From: Phoronis australis
Lineage: Eukaryota > Phoronida > Phoronidae
Assembly: GCA_002633005.1 (NCBI GenBank)
Contig: NMRA01000145.1
Span: 657,873 to 721,872 of the forward strand
Reading direction: 5' to 3'
Length of the DNA: 64,000 nt
The first letter of the stretch is position 1. Every line of letters begins with the position of its first letter. Below, in pieces: positions 13,401-21,834 of this stretch. A program made the position numbers and the translations under genes. The notes under the pieces were generated by a model. It had not been told where the DNA came from. It saw only the letters and a program-made list of their open reading frames with translations, and did no database searches.

Positions 13401-16400
13401 CCAGTTGCTGCACGTGAGTTGCTTCTTTGTTATTACACGTACGTTTATCCTGAACATTTCAGTATTTTTCCTCAGATTCCCTCTTGGAGTTGCACTTGTC
13501 ATACAGGAAATCATGTGACTTTCAAACTGGAAAATGATTGGCCGTATGACTGACGGTCACACACGCGCAGATAACGTTCACGTTCGAAAGAAAATTTGAG
13601 GCTGCCGAAATACCCTACGTGTTCCAAATGATCGTCAATCTTACTTTCATTTATTTGACTGTTTCCCTCACAGAAACAAAAATAGCACTAAAATGGCCTA
13701 AAAATATTTTATTAGCATTTTAATGTTCTTACGAATTGATTCATGTATATTGTGGTGTTTTGGAAATAATGTAATGGTTTTTTGGTACATCTTAAAGCAG
13801 AATAATTACCCTATTGTCCGGGCTGAGTGTGAGCCAGTGTAAGGGCTTCTACAAAGTGGTGTGAAGTTATTTTTGAGGAATTCCATTCATTTTCAGATGT
13901 GGTAACGTTATATACTGATACTTCAAACATAAATACTTTTATATGTGCTAACTGCGAAGCGATACCGAAGCTAATTTACAGTGAAACAACACGTTTAGGT
14001 GAGATAAAAGATCGTATATATTATGACAAACTAAACTACTACAGATATCGGTAATTACAAAAGTTATGTAATATGTTGAACTGTATACATAATTTTAGGC
14101 TGACTGGACGACGTTGCGAGCCGACTTTCCGTCTTTAAACCCAGCTCAACTCCAGCAGCTATTGGGGGAGTATAACTTGGGCAAAGACAAGCCTCGACCG
14201 AGAGGGTGGTTCCCGCCGCCCGAAGAAGTAGAACCGGCTCTGCGAAAAGGTTTGTGTGGAAAAGCCTTACTGCGTCCACTTCATTTTGTTAAGAGATTTG
14301 GGTTATTAGGTTCAACAATTTACGAATATTAGACGCTCTGCTCACACATTAGAGATAGAAAATGGTAGAAGAAATGGTATTCCCGGTGTGAAAGAACTTG
14401 TAACAATTGTAATAAAGGAGAGACTGAGACAGAAGAGCATTGCTCGATTAGTAATGGTAGATTTGAGTAATAGATTCATACCACCCTGCCACGATATCAA
14501 GTCTCTTTTTACCTGGAGAACAGAAAACACTTTTCAAAACTTTTTAATGTATAATATTAAGGGCAACGATGGTCAGAATCGAAATATTAAATCTTTAATG
14601 GTTGTGTACGCGTCTATAAAGTTTGCATATACTATTATGAACTGTGTACCTGTGGTCTCTTGTTCAAATAAAGATATTTTTTGTTTAACGATTTATCGCG
14701 CAAGGCTGATTGTGTGATGGCGTGTCATAAATGTAAATTAAGCGCTGTTGAGGTGATATGGCTATTACCTTGGGACATCTCGTTTCACACTATGTCGACT
14801 GTAGAATATATTGCTTTAATTTTGCGATCCTCATAAAAATTTAAGCCGTGACATTAACCCTTCTGTTTTTCTAGCCATGCTCTGCCGGAACAGAACTCAA
14901 AAGTGCCATTTTGTACTTGATAAACAGCTCCATTCTCATTTTATCTTACTCTGTAGTTGAGCACCTTTGACCGGTCGATGTAACGCACAATATAACATTA
15001 AAGCGATTATAAAAACTCGTTTGATTTAGACTACTTACCGTTATGTAATTGGTTTCATATTGTTCCTTGGTCAAATTAGATATGATTTCAGATCAACCAA
15101 TTAGCTCATTGGACCAACTAAGGTTATTGTTTGAGGCCATCCTGCAGATGGTGGCATGTCACGGCGTGTCATTTTATGTACCGAGTTCCTTTTTGGTGGA
15201 TTCTCAGTTCTTTGCTATCCTAGAAATTATTCCTCGTCTAAGTAAGAGTGGAGATCGATTTCATCGGAGTAAGCATGCTCAAAAGTTAACTTCTTTGACG
15301 GAACGCGAATTAATAGCTGCTGCTGCTATAAAAGATGACCCGCTAAAGCACTTGACCAACCTTTTGACAATTTGTACCGAGCATATCCTTTTAGCGCCAT
15401 CTTCATAGCCCTTGAAAGGTCTCAGTGTAGTTTACATCTGCTACAAACATATTGGCGTTTGTCAAATTGTTGTCCGTCCAAACTCTTTGAGCACCTACAC
15501 TTTTTCGATTTCAGGGGAGATAATGGAAAGTTTTAATAGCCACCCGCCATTGGTTTTGCCTGCGGATGAATTCGTCATGGACCTGAGCATCGATGTCAGT
15601 GACCCAACATTTTACGAATATCTGAATACAGTCAACACTACATACGGGGTTTCGGACGGTAAGTGACGCCAGATGTTTAAGTCACCTGGAACCAGGATCC
15701 ATTCTTTCTACTCGAAGTAGAACTCGAAGCTAGTTTTGTTATTTTCCGTTATGCTTTTGTGCAAACTCAATGTAAGTGTATATTGCTCTGTGCTCGAGCG
15801 CATTCTATCTTTTTTAGTCCATGTTTGGATTTAATGACCATCAAATTCGAGATGAAAACCCGAGCAACTTTTGAGTTCAGACTCGAACTTTTTGCCGCAA
15901 TGCAAGCTATGATTATACAGTTATTTACGAATCCCATTATGCAACCAAGCATAGAATAATGGACACTCATACTGAGATCGCACGAAAGTAGAATAGAAAA
16001 TGTCAAAAATAATTTCGAGTTCGATCTTCGGACCCAGGACAACGCAACATAATTTTGTTTGTCGAATTAAAATAATTGACTAAAAGTAAAAAAGTACATA
16101 ACGGTAAATCAACAATCAGTAGTGAATTGATCCAACTCTGTTTAAGGAATTACGGCAATGATTGTATCAAAATACAACAACACCTTGTGTAGATCGGGTT
16201 CGCTTCCTGTTAAAAAATGATGGTGTGATAAACATTCAAAGATATTCTTCTTATTTTCCAGACGATGGGGACAGTGGACTTTGTGTAGGGCACACGCCCT
16301 CCTCGTCGCCAAAAGCAGAGACGAACAGAATGTCCTACTCTGATGGCGATGACCTTTCTCGAAGCTTTCAAGGAGACAGTTACCAAATTCGCTCTACTAG

Positions 16401-19039
16401 GGACCAGCGCCCCCATCAGAATCGTTCTCAGAAAAATAGTGAAAGTAACGTCCGCAAATTAAACCTAAAAACAATTGAACATGATCAGGTTCGAGAAATC
16501 CCTCCCACTCGCCCACCAAAAAGTTCTCCAGGTCACTCGAAGGAAACATCTGGCGCATTAAGAACGAGGTCACGGCGTTTTTTACACGAGTACGTGAATG
16601 ACATTGATGACGACATACCTTATACAAAGGTGGAGATCCATCGGCAACCTGAGGAAAATGAGATTATAATATCTGAGCCCCCTCGTTTACCCCCAAAACA
16701 AAAGTCAAATTCGCCAGTGGCTCCAAAACCTACAGTTATGCATTCTGGTAGTAGTCCTGATGTTTTAGGTGCAATGAAAACGTCGGCACCAACGGGAAAT
16801 CATAGAACGCGGCAACGATCGCCAACAGAGCCTCCTATTGTGCCGGCGACCTGGGAATCTTTGTACAGTCAGAGGAAGAATCAGAGACCCAGTACAAATA
16901 ACAGACGTCGATCCAGTAGTGAAAATGCCCACAGGCAAACGACGAAAGCGTCAGAGTCCACAATGTCGTCAATGCCGGCAATATCAGTAACTCCGGCGGA
17001 AAGTTCGAGATCAATACCCGTGCTTGGGCCACCGTTAAAGGTTTCCGGAGTTGGAGGCAGACAGAAAGATCACTCGCATTATGTAGACGTTCACTCAGCA
17101 TTGCCAACTTCTCGACACGTGAACGGTTTGAAAGTGATGCCGCTGACTACTGACGACCAACATCCCAAATCACCAGGCCAACTGCGCAAGACAGCGACAC
17201 GTAGTGCCCAGTCACCGAAGTCGAGTTCTGATAGTAGGTTATTTCACATATTGTTTCCATGACAGCTATAGCTTCCAATTTTTAACTACTTACTTTTTCT
17301 ACTCCGTTGTCCAGTACCTCATTCGTTTTCATTCGCCGTAACCAATTAATTCTTGCCATGACGTTTATTTTAGTCTGCGGTTCACACGTTTGTATTTTCC
17401 ATCATGTACTGTCACTTTGCTTTACAAAATGGCACATTCAAACGCAGTTCTCCGTGGAGTTGAAGGATATACAGTAACGTGCTCAACTGAAGTTTCAGGA
17501 TCTAACGACTTGGTGTTACGTCAGATATTTCAGAGCTGGATCAGTACGTACATCGTGAGCTGCAGTTGGCTGACGAGCGGCTCCCATATGATAAAACCCC
17601 TGATGTGTTCGTTGTCGACCTTGCGAAGAACAGCAAAGGACTTGGTTTGGGTCTCATAGATGGAATGGTGAGTGAATTTACAAGGGAAGGTCTTTTGTGT
17701 ATACTGCATTTCCAGAGTTTTTGGTTGTCTCCACCTGAGATACTATATGTTATCTGTGGGGTAGTTCAGTCTCCGTTTACTTGTTCTGATAGCGTTATTT
17801 CACAGATATTTGATTGCGTGAATAAAAATCAACGTTTTTTCAGTTGCAATCGTACGTCTGCTCATCAACGTGCAAAGTGTATGCTTCGGATGTCTTTTGC
17901 CCGGAGCCGTATGAACGAAGTTTTTCGTACACGATGCTTAAAAATTTGGTAAACTGTTTTTACTTGTGATTGTAGTTTACTCCTCTGCGAGCGTCCGGTA
18001 TATATGTGCGGACCCTTGTCCCCGGGGCTCCTGCTCACAAAGACGGTCGACTGAAACTGGGAGACAGGATACTGGCTGTAAATGGAATTAGTCTGGTGGG
18101 CGCTGACTATCAAAGGTAAGTCGAATGTGGCGGCCATTTTGATTTGGTCGGAAATGTTTTCGAAAAGTCTGTTAATCGAGCACAGACTATATTGCTGTAC
18201 CAACTTCCGTTTTACAATTCTGGATGAAAATCAGAATAATGACGTTCTCAAAGTATTTTACATCATTGCCCATGTTTTCGGGGGGGGGGGGGCACTCACT
18301 ATACTTCTGACGGGAATGCAGCAAAATTTAAGAAAAAAATAGGATACGTCTCCATTTAGACATTCAGTGGAATTGAAATAAGAGACTCATTGGCTGGGCG
18401 CTCCCACGTGACCCTTTCGTGGAGTTTTGCTCCAGAAACATTACTCATTTGTAAGGTGAATTTCTATAAGGCTATAGCAACCTTTTCGTAGGGATTCTTG
18501 ATCAGCTATTTTTAACCCATTAATTGTAGTACAGGAATAGATGCCATGTTCAGTAACAAAGTACATCTTTTGAAACCATTGTTTTAAAAATAGCCATATT
18601 ACTAAAACCCTTCTATAAATTTTGGTAGTTGAACCTTTGTAGAGTTCTAAACTCGCAATCCTTTTGTAGGGAATTATAACCTGAAAAGGCACACTTCCCT
18701 ATGGATTTTTTTTGGAAAAGACACTCTTTTTAGGGATTTTTTCTCGGAAAAGGCACCTTTTCGTAAGTGTTAGTGAAAAGTCACCCATTTGGGCGGCGCG
18801 TCCCGTATACCTTTTTAGGAGTACCCTCTGAATTCTTGTTGGAAACGGTGCCATCTGATTTATACTGAGAAAAAAACGACTGCTGTTGCTTATTAATGAG
18901 AGAAAGAGTTAGATCCTTTGCTTGGCTTTTCATTTTCAGTGCAATGAAGCATATACGAGCGGCTGGAGAGAACCTGCGCTTTCTCGTTGCCAAGAGCGAC
19001 AGTACGGTTGCCATGAAAATTACCGCTTCAACGTGCTGA
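1271..19039 (+). CDS. RADIL: RADIL/afadin-type Ras-associating, dilute and PDZ domain scaffold (gene span, 5' partial)
   Basis: Joined coding exons: 1271-1466, 9385-11240, 11894-12187, 12477-12696, 13241-13413, 14099-14249, 15515-15658, 16262-17233, 17534-17667, 17976-18115 and 18940-19039. Every junction is GT-AG and every phase matches, giving 1,459 codons and a stop. Domain order is RA1, RA2, FHA, DIL, a Pro/Ser-rich linker and a C-terminal PDZ. The PDZ core (GLGLGLIDGM, then GDRILAVNG, then LRFLVAKSD) and the DIL text (QPIIFWMANGLEMLHF) are those of RADIL; the extra N-terminal RA resembles afadin RA1. Known family role: an effector of Rap1-type GTPases at the plasma membrane, controlling integrin adhesion and cell migration. 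That role is inferred here from homology. Human RADIL is about 1,075 aa with one RA, so this protein is longer. The start codon lies left of the window or in an unrecognised exon. Whether RADIL, RASIP1-like or an ancestral afadin-like member is the best name needs a phylogeny. Confidence 0.93.
1467..9384. other. 7.9 kb intron of the RADIL-type gene
   Basis: Begins gtaagt and ends tttgcag. It contains a repeat of about 70 bp at 1505-1575 with a relative at 43617-43680 (shared stretch 'atagggggctgggg'). A possible minus-strand exon lies at 5767-5994 and is listed separately. Otherwise I see only AT-rich sequence and short chance frames. Confidence 0.8.
5767..5994 (-). CDS. Possible minus-strand terminal exon with a C-terminal membrane segment (unrecognised)
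   Basis: On the minus strand a good acceptor (ccttgtttcag, just upstream of 5994) leads into 75 open codons ending in TAG at 5769-5767. The predicted peptide starts WHHEFSGTYG, contains ILQQVVHNAGKLANN, then a hydrophobic stretch FGYIIVLMFSLTVGLYFG followed by basic residues, which looks like a tail anchor. I recognise no family. No other exons of such a gene and no nearby AATAAA were found. It would be nested in a RADIL-type intron. It may equally be a chance open frame. Confidence 0.25.
   Translation of the reverse strand, partial: WHHEFSGTYGRNRSPVILQQVVHNAGKLANNSNGIHETLGEPVEKFGYIIVLMFSLTVGLYFGKTWWLSRLRYHF
9385..11240 (+). CDS. RADIL: RADIL-type gene, large exon: end of RA1, RA2, FHA-like domain, start of DIL
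   Basis: Acceptor tttgcag at 9384, donor gtaagtacg at 11241, incoming phase 1, outgoing phase 0; 618 full codons. The first 40 or so residues finish RA1. A basic Ser/Arg-rich stretch follows (about 9590-9860). RA2 runs about 9905-10215, beginning GILKIFGESVVPGANYKSVL and containing YQFVLCDVVGRF; this is the RA closest to that of RADIL. The FHA-like domain is about 10480-10835, with LTAPDILPQHC and GDLVAMGEHYIFLFKDP. A Glu/Arg-rich helix leads into the DIL domain at about 11066 (ILEQCVTIMNPLDEGFPLTP). Many other-strand frames over this exon are shadows. Confidence 0.95.
11241..11893. other. Intron with CATA microsatellite
   Basis: 653-nt intron, gtaagt to ttccag. Its middle third is the CATA-type repeat listed separately. 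Open frames of up to 252 codons here are products of the repeat, apart from the true exon starting at 11894. Confidence 0.9.
11492..11745. repeat. Imperfect (CATA)n microsatellite
   Basis: About 250 bp of catacatacata with scattered catgcatg and cttacata variants inside the intron before the exon at 11894. It gives long meaningless open frames on both strands, rich in Tyr, Ile, His and Thr on plus and in Met, Cys, Val and Tyr on minus. Confidence 0.97.
11894..12187 (+). CDS. RADIL: RADIL-type gene, DIL domain exon
   Basis: Acceptor catgttccag, donor gtaacg, phase 0 at both ends, 98 codons. The peptide starts ERTKDLASRQ after the Trp ending the previous exon. It carries SDIQPIIFWMANGLEMLHFF and VLEEVVMYTFQQTVYYLTK, which are diagnostic of the DIL (dilute, myosin-V-like) domain in RADIL and afadin. 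Confidence 0.96.
12477..12696 (+). CDS. RADIL: RADIL-type gene, DIL domain exon
   Basis: Acceptor acctttcag, donor gtgagt, incoming phase 0, outgoing phase 1. The peptide begins TLYMVLATTL and includes VSQLFCYLFFFTNTSLFNTL, the conserved hydrophobic DIL helix. The middle segment (SNPFTPPPDGSD) replaces a stretch that differs between family members. Confidence 0.95.
12697..13240. other. Intron with short CA repeat
   Basis: 544-nt intron, gtgagt to tttcag. It contains a cacacacgcacacacgcgcg tract at about 12798-12826. Nothing else is recognised. Confidence 0.85.
13241..13413 (+). CDS. RADIL: RADIL-type gene, DIL domain exon
   Basis: Acceptor gcatttcag, donor gtgagt, incoming phase 1, outgoing phase 0. 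The peptide GAGKKYYSWHKAVQIRANLD is followed by LESWAAENGL and AINLLATPKHQLLH. The NLLATP motif is conserved in RADIL DIL domains. Confidence 0.95.
13414..14098. other. Intron with fragment of a foldback repeat
   Basis: 685-nt intron. Bases 13511-13626 are clearly related to 25529-25640 (shared 'tgtgactttcaaactgga' and 'gcgcagataacgttca'). The remainder is AT-rich and featureless. Confidence 0.8.
14099..14249 (+). CDS. RADIL: RADIL-type gene, end of DIL domain
   Basis: Acceptor aattttag, donor gtttgt (a weak but GT-type donor), incoming phase 0, outgoing phase 1. The peptide starts ADWTTLRADFPSLNPAQLQQ then LLGEYNLG, matching the last DIL helices of the family. It ends in a Pro/Glu-rich stretch. 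Confidence 0.93.
14250..15514. other. Intron containing a possible cassette exon
   Basis: 1,265-nt intron between two well-supported exons. It holds the open frame 15092-15268 listed separately. Nothing else is recognised. Confidence 0.85.
15092..15268 (+). other. Possible in-frame cassette exon of the RADIL-type gene, overlapping a dispersed repeat
   Basis: An acceptor (tatgatttcag) and a donor (gtaagc) bound 177 nt, divisible by three. The segment enters at phase 1 and leaves at phase 1, so inclusion keeps the frame: 59 residues starting DQPISSLDQLRLLFEAILQM. The frame stays open to 15408. Comparison with human RADIL predicts direct joining of 14249 to 15515, so this is not constitutive. 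Part of it is collinear with 23284-23420 (including a shared 17-mer, gtcacggcgtgtcattt), so it may be exonised repeat or chance. Confidence 0.3.
15515..15658 (+). CDS. RADIL: RADIL-type gene, exon after DIL
   Basis: Acceptor cgatttcag, donor gtaagt, phase 1 at both ends. The peptide GEIMESFNSHPPLVLPADEF resembles the conserved post-DIL segment of RADIL (pattern 'xVLESxxxxPPIVLPxDxF'). Confidence 0.95.
15659..16261. other. Intron with TCGAG-rich repeat fragment
   Basis: 603-nt intron. Bases about 15985-16030 resemble 30510-30550 (shared 'atttcgagttcg' and 'aaaatgtca' blocks), part of a dispersed TCGAG-rich repeat. No exon seen. Confidence 0.7.
16262..17233 (+). CDS. RADIL: RADIL-type gene, Pro/Ser-rich linker exon with SH3-ligand motifs
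   Basis: Acceptor tattttccag, donor gtaggt, phase 1 at both ends; 324 codons. It is low in predicted structure and rich in Ser, Pro, Arg and Thr. It contains PxxP clusters: IPPTRPPKSSPG (about 16500) and PPRLPPKQKSNSPVAPKP (about 16678). These are candidate SH3-binding sites. A downstream GT at 17238 would leave the wrong phase for the next exon, so 17233 is preferred. Several minus-strand frames here are shadows. Confidence 0.88.
17534..17667 (+). CDS. RADIL: RADIL-type gene, start of PDZ domain
   Basis: Acceptor atatttcag, donor gtgagt, incoming phase 1, outgoing phase 0. The peptide includes VHRELQLADERLPYDKTPDV, then FVVDLAKNSKGLGLGLIDGM. GLGLGLIDG is the PDZ carboxylate-binding loop and is typical of RADIL. 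Confidence 0.95.
17976..18115 (+). CDS. RADIL: RADIL-type gene, PDZ domain core
   Basis: Acceptor gattgtag, donor gtaagt, incoming phase 0, outgoing phase 2. The peptide FTPLRASGIYVRTLVPGAPA continues with HKDGRLKLGDRILAVNGISL. DGRLxxGDRILxVNG is the canonical PDZ core. Confidence 0.97.
18116..18939. other. Intron with degenerate tandem repeat
   Basis: 824-nt intron, gtaagt to tttcag. It contains a G run (18280-18291) and the minisatellite at 18682-18795. Confidence 0.85.
18682..18795. repeat. Degenerate minisatellite, unit about 30 bp
   Basis: Four diverged units each starting gaaaaggcac, gaaaagacac or gaaaagtcac and most continuing to a 'ctttttagggattttttct'-like block. Less clear relatives precede it from about 18465. 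Confidence 0.7.
18940..19039 (+). CDS. RADIL: RADIL-type gene, last exon: end of PDZ and stop
   Basis: Acceptor cattttcag; one base completes a Ser codon. The peptide AMKHIRAAGENLRFLVAKSD is followed by about a dozen residues and TGA at 19037-19039. LRFLVAKSD is nearly identical to the end of vertebrate RADIL PDZ, so the PDZ lies at the very C-terminus, as in RADIL and unlike afadin, where a long tail follows. Confidence 0.96.
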
Positions 19040-19115
19040 CTAACAACTTCCGACAGAGTTCGTCACCTTACGGGAAAAGAGCGATCGAAATGATGTTTTG
19101 CGCGGCTCCAGAGGC

Positions 19116-19121
19116 AATAAA
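19116..19121 (+). promoter_or_regulatory. Polyadenylation signal AATAAA for the RADIL-type gene
   Basis: First canonical AATAAA after the stop, 77 nt downstream. It would give a very short 3' UTR. Assignment is by position only. Confidence 0.65.
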
Positions 19122-19494
19122 CTCGATTTGAAGCAGAATTTTTTGTGATTTCACATCGTTTTGCCAAAAATCTTTCATTTGAGAGACATTTGTTAGAAAT
19201 GACAGTAGAGGCTAAAATTATTTCTACTTTTATACACATATCGATATGGCTACGTGCTTACCTTCTAACCATGTGCTGAGTGACAACACCTTTACATTTA
19301 TGTTACAACTATCTTTTTGATCTATTATTATGTTATTTATCATTTTTATTACAATACAGAAATCAATGCAGTATAAATGTTTTTGTATTCACAACTGGTC
19401 TGTGCTACCAAGGTAGCAAGTCACTAGTGAAGTATAAAAATCTTAGAAGTACCTTGGTAAAATAGGCGATTATTTATTCAACAGGACTAACTAC

Positions 19495-19524
19495 CCCCCC
19501 TCCTCTATCTATCTCTCTCTCCCT

Positions 19525-19580
<56 letters not shown>
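19495..19580. repeat. (CT)n microsatellite
   Basis: Starts with a C run, then ctatctatctctctctccctctccctc and a pure ctctctct tract ending near 19580. Confidence 0.97.
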
Positions 19581-19581
<1 letters not shown>

Positions 19582-21018
19582 AAGCAGTTTCTAAAGTTTA
19601 AAAGTGGAAATCTATGAACCGTTTTAAAAGTAGTGAACACAAGTCAAGCCGTGTATAGGACAAAATGACGATTACGTCAGTTCAGTTTTTAAATATTTCT
19701 ATTTTGCAAACAAATCTGTATGTATGAAGCATACTTGAAACATGTACTTTTGCACAAATAATAACAGACACAGACATAGCATTTCATTTGAGACATGACC
19801 CAAGACTAGAATTTTAATAGTAAATATTTTCAAAATAGAATGGGTAAACACAGCACAAATAATTGAAACAAAATAGTTTACTACATTGTTACCGTTTACA
19901 CAGCGGAGATGATTGCATCTGCTTTCATTATTTTCGCTTCCCATAGAAAATTTTTGGTGGATCATTTCAAATTGACCCTAAATTAAACAGAGATCAATTT
20001 AATTGAAATTATCACGTAGGAAAATGCCATGTGTTAAATCTTGCTATGTAAATGTTTTTGAAATAACAAAATGTCAGTCAAAATCTGATGACATAAAACT
20101 GACATTAATTTCTGTCACTACAATTTAAGATCGGCATATCACTGGTTTCAAGGAATCATTGAGTTTTAGAAAAATTACGAATTGAAAGTATGCTTTTAAT
20201 GAATGGCTTTAATTTATGTTAAAAAGGAATCACCTCTGCACCCATCAATCACTGATCCATTGTGACCAGCCGCAAACTCAAAACGGCCTTGCACAAATAA
20301 AAAGTGGAGATCATGACGAAATAAAATATAAAACTACACACGCAGACACAATATAAACGCTCCAATAATAACAAAAACTATGCTAATAACAAACTTTTCT
20401 AACAAAACGACAATTAAAATAGCATAGTCTTATCACACACAACGTACGTTTGAAAGACATCATTCAATTGATTCTGGTCAAACTAACACGTACAATACAT
20501 GTATCCTCTGCGTATACATGGTGATGATTTAACTGGAGAGATTATGACTGCCCATGATTCACTCTCCCGGGACAACTGTCAAAAACATCTCTTTGGTTCT
20601 CGATGACCTCTTCTGGCTTACAAGCCAGTGAGATGGCTTAGACTGTTGGTTCCGCTAAACGGGCGGAGTCAATCAAGTGCAGCCAATATGGTCTCGCCAT
20701 GCGGAACTTCCGTCAGACACTTTTGCAGCTCAAGCCTTTGGTGTCTTTATACATTAGATTTAGCAAAAATATAATCTAAGTGTTATTATTGTTCCCATTA
20801 AGAAAGTTAATTAGCTCTATAGATCAATAATGGTTGCACCAAATTGATAATCGAAAGACAGGCACATCATTTATCAAAATAATAGCATTGCCAAAAAGTT
20901 TGCAAAAATATCCACGTTTGAATTGCTAAAAATAACAAATCATAACTTCCGGAAGTTACTGTAAAATAGTTTTCCCAGACAACTTTTAAATCACAACTTA
21001 AATTGTTCCCTGTGAACA

Positions 21019-21033
21019 CCGCTAGAGGGCGCC
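21019..21033 (+). promoter_or_regulatory. CTCF-like motif
   Basis: CCGCTAGAGGGCGCC fits the degenerate CTCF core CCRSYAGRKGGCRSY at all 15 positions. It lies between two convergent 3' ends. Binding is inferred from the motif only. Confidence 0.45.
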
Positions 21034-21432
21034 GAAATTTTCGTGAGAACCACTTAGTCACCAGTGACCAGTAAAGTCAGGCGGCTCTGCAACGTGGGAA
21101 AAACTGTTTTACATGAGGTTGCAAAAGTAATAATTTATAATTTTTCGCATCAAGTTATTCACCTGGGTGAATGATAATATGCGTCACCTAATCCACGTTC
21201 TAGTGGCATCTCATTAACCCTTCAGCATCACAAATTGAGAGAAAATGCAATTTGTTACCAAAGTACATGTGACATTGCTTCCGATTACAGTGTTTTCGGG
21301 AGAGTCGTTTTGTGACTTATATTGAGGCTTTATCAGAGAATATAGCTCTGGATCTATATAACTTTCGGCGTCCGCAACGATGTGTCAGTAGTTTACAAGG
21401 CTGTTGTTCTTTCACAAAAATATGCTGAGTAA

Positions 21433-21438
21433 TTTATT
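21433..21438 (-). promoter_or_regulatory. Candidate polyadenylation signal for the MMD-type gene
   Basis: AATAAA on the minus strand (tttatt on plus), about 180 nt after the stop codon. Assignment is by position only. Confidence 0.5.
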
Positions 21439-21618
21439 CTTAGCACCGGGGATAATCTATTAAAAGGCAAATACAGTCGCGAAGCCACCATTCACAGCAA
21501 CTAAGCGTAGACAACACAGTTACGGTATACCGTCTTACTTAACAGACAAATCAGTTAAAACTGGCAATACTTTTGCGTATAAAAATAAAAATAAACAATA
21601 AATTAAAGATTTAAATAT

Positions 21619-21834
21619 TTAGGCACTGTTATCGATACTAACGCCAAGTTTAGCATTGTGCCTTCCTAGTAAATACGTGCATACAGCGTACCAATGGAAA
21701 AAGGCTCCAATAAATACGAAGCAGTGCCAGATGGCATGTGCGAAAGGAATATAACCGTCAGATTTGAAGAACACCACACCGGCGATGTAGACTAGGCCTC
21801 CCAAACCCATTTCAAACACTCCCGAGTATTCCTC
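21619..21834 (-). CDS. MMD: MMD-type gene, last exon
   Basis: Acceptor ttctgtttcag, incoming phase 0, TAG stop at 21621-21619. The peptide begins EEYSGVFEMGLGGLVYIAGV and has FFKSDGYIPFAHAIWH, nearly identical to MMD/MMD2 (FFKSDGxIPFAHAIWH), with the paired His of the PAQR metal site. It ends in about 25 divergent residues after HWYAVCTYLLG. Confidence 0.96.
   Translation of the reverse strand, partial: EEYSGVFEMGLGGLVYIAGVVFFKSDGYIPFAHAIWHCFVFIGAFFHWYAVCTYLLGRHNAKLGVSIDNSA

Larger units (their letters stand above)
19140..21432. other. Convergent intergenic spacer between the RADIL-type and MMD-type genes
   Basis: No exon recognised. It holds a CT microsatellite (about 19500-19580) and a CTCF-like motif (21019-21033). 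The rest is AT-rich with small chance frames. Confidence 0.8.

Noticed and set aside
17235-17262. Extension of the linker exon to the TGA at 17260
   Set aside because: An intron-retained end would remove the PDZ; the gtaggt donor at 17234 restores phase with the PDZ exon, so extension is not favoured.
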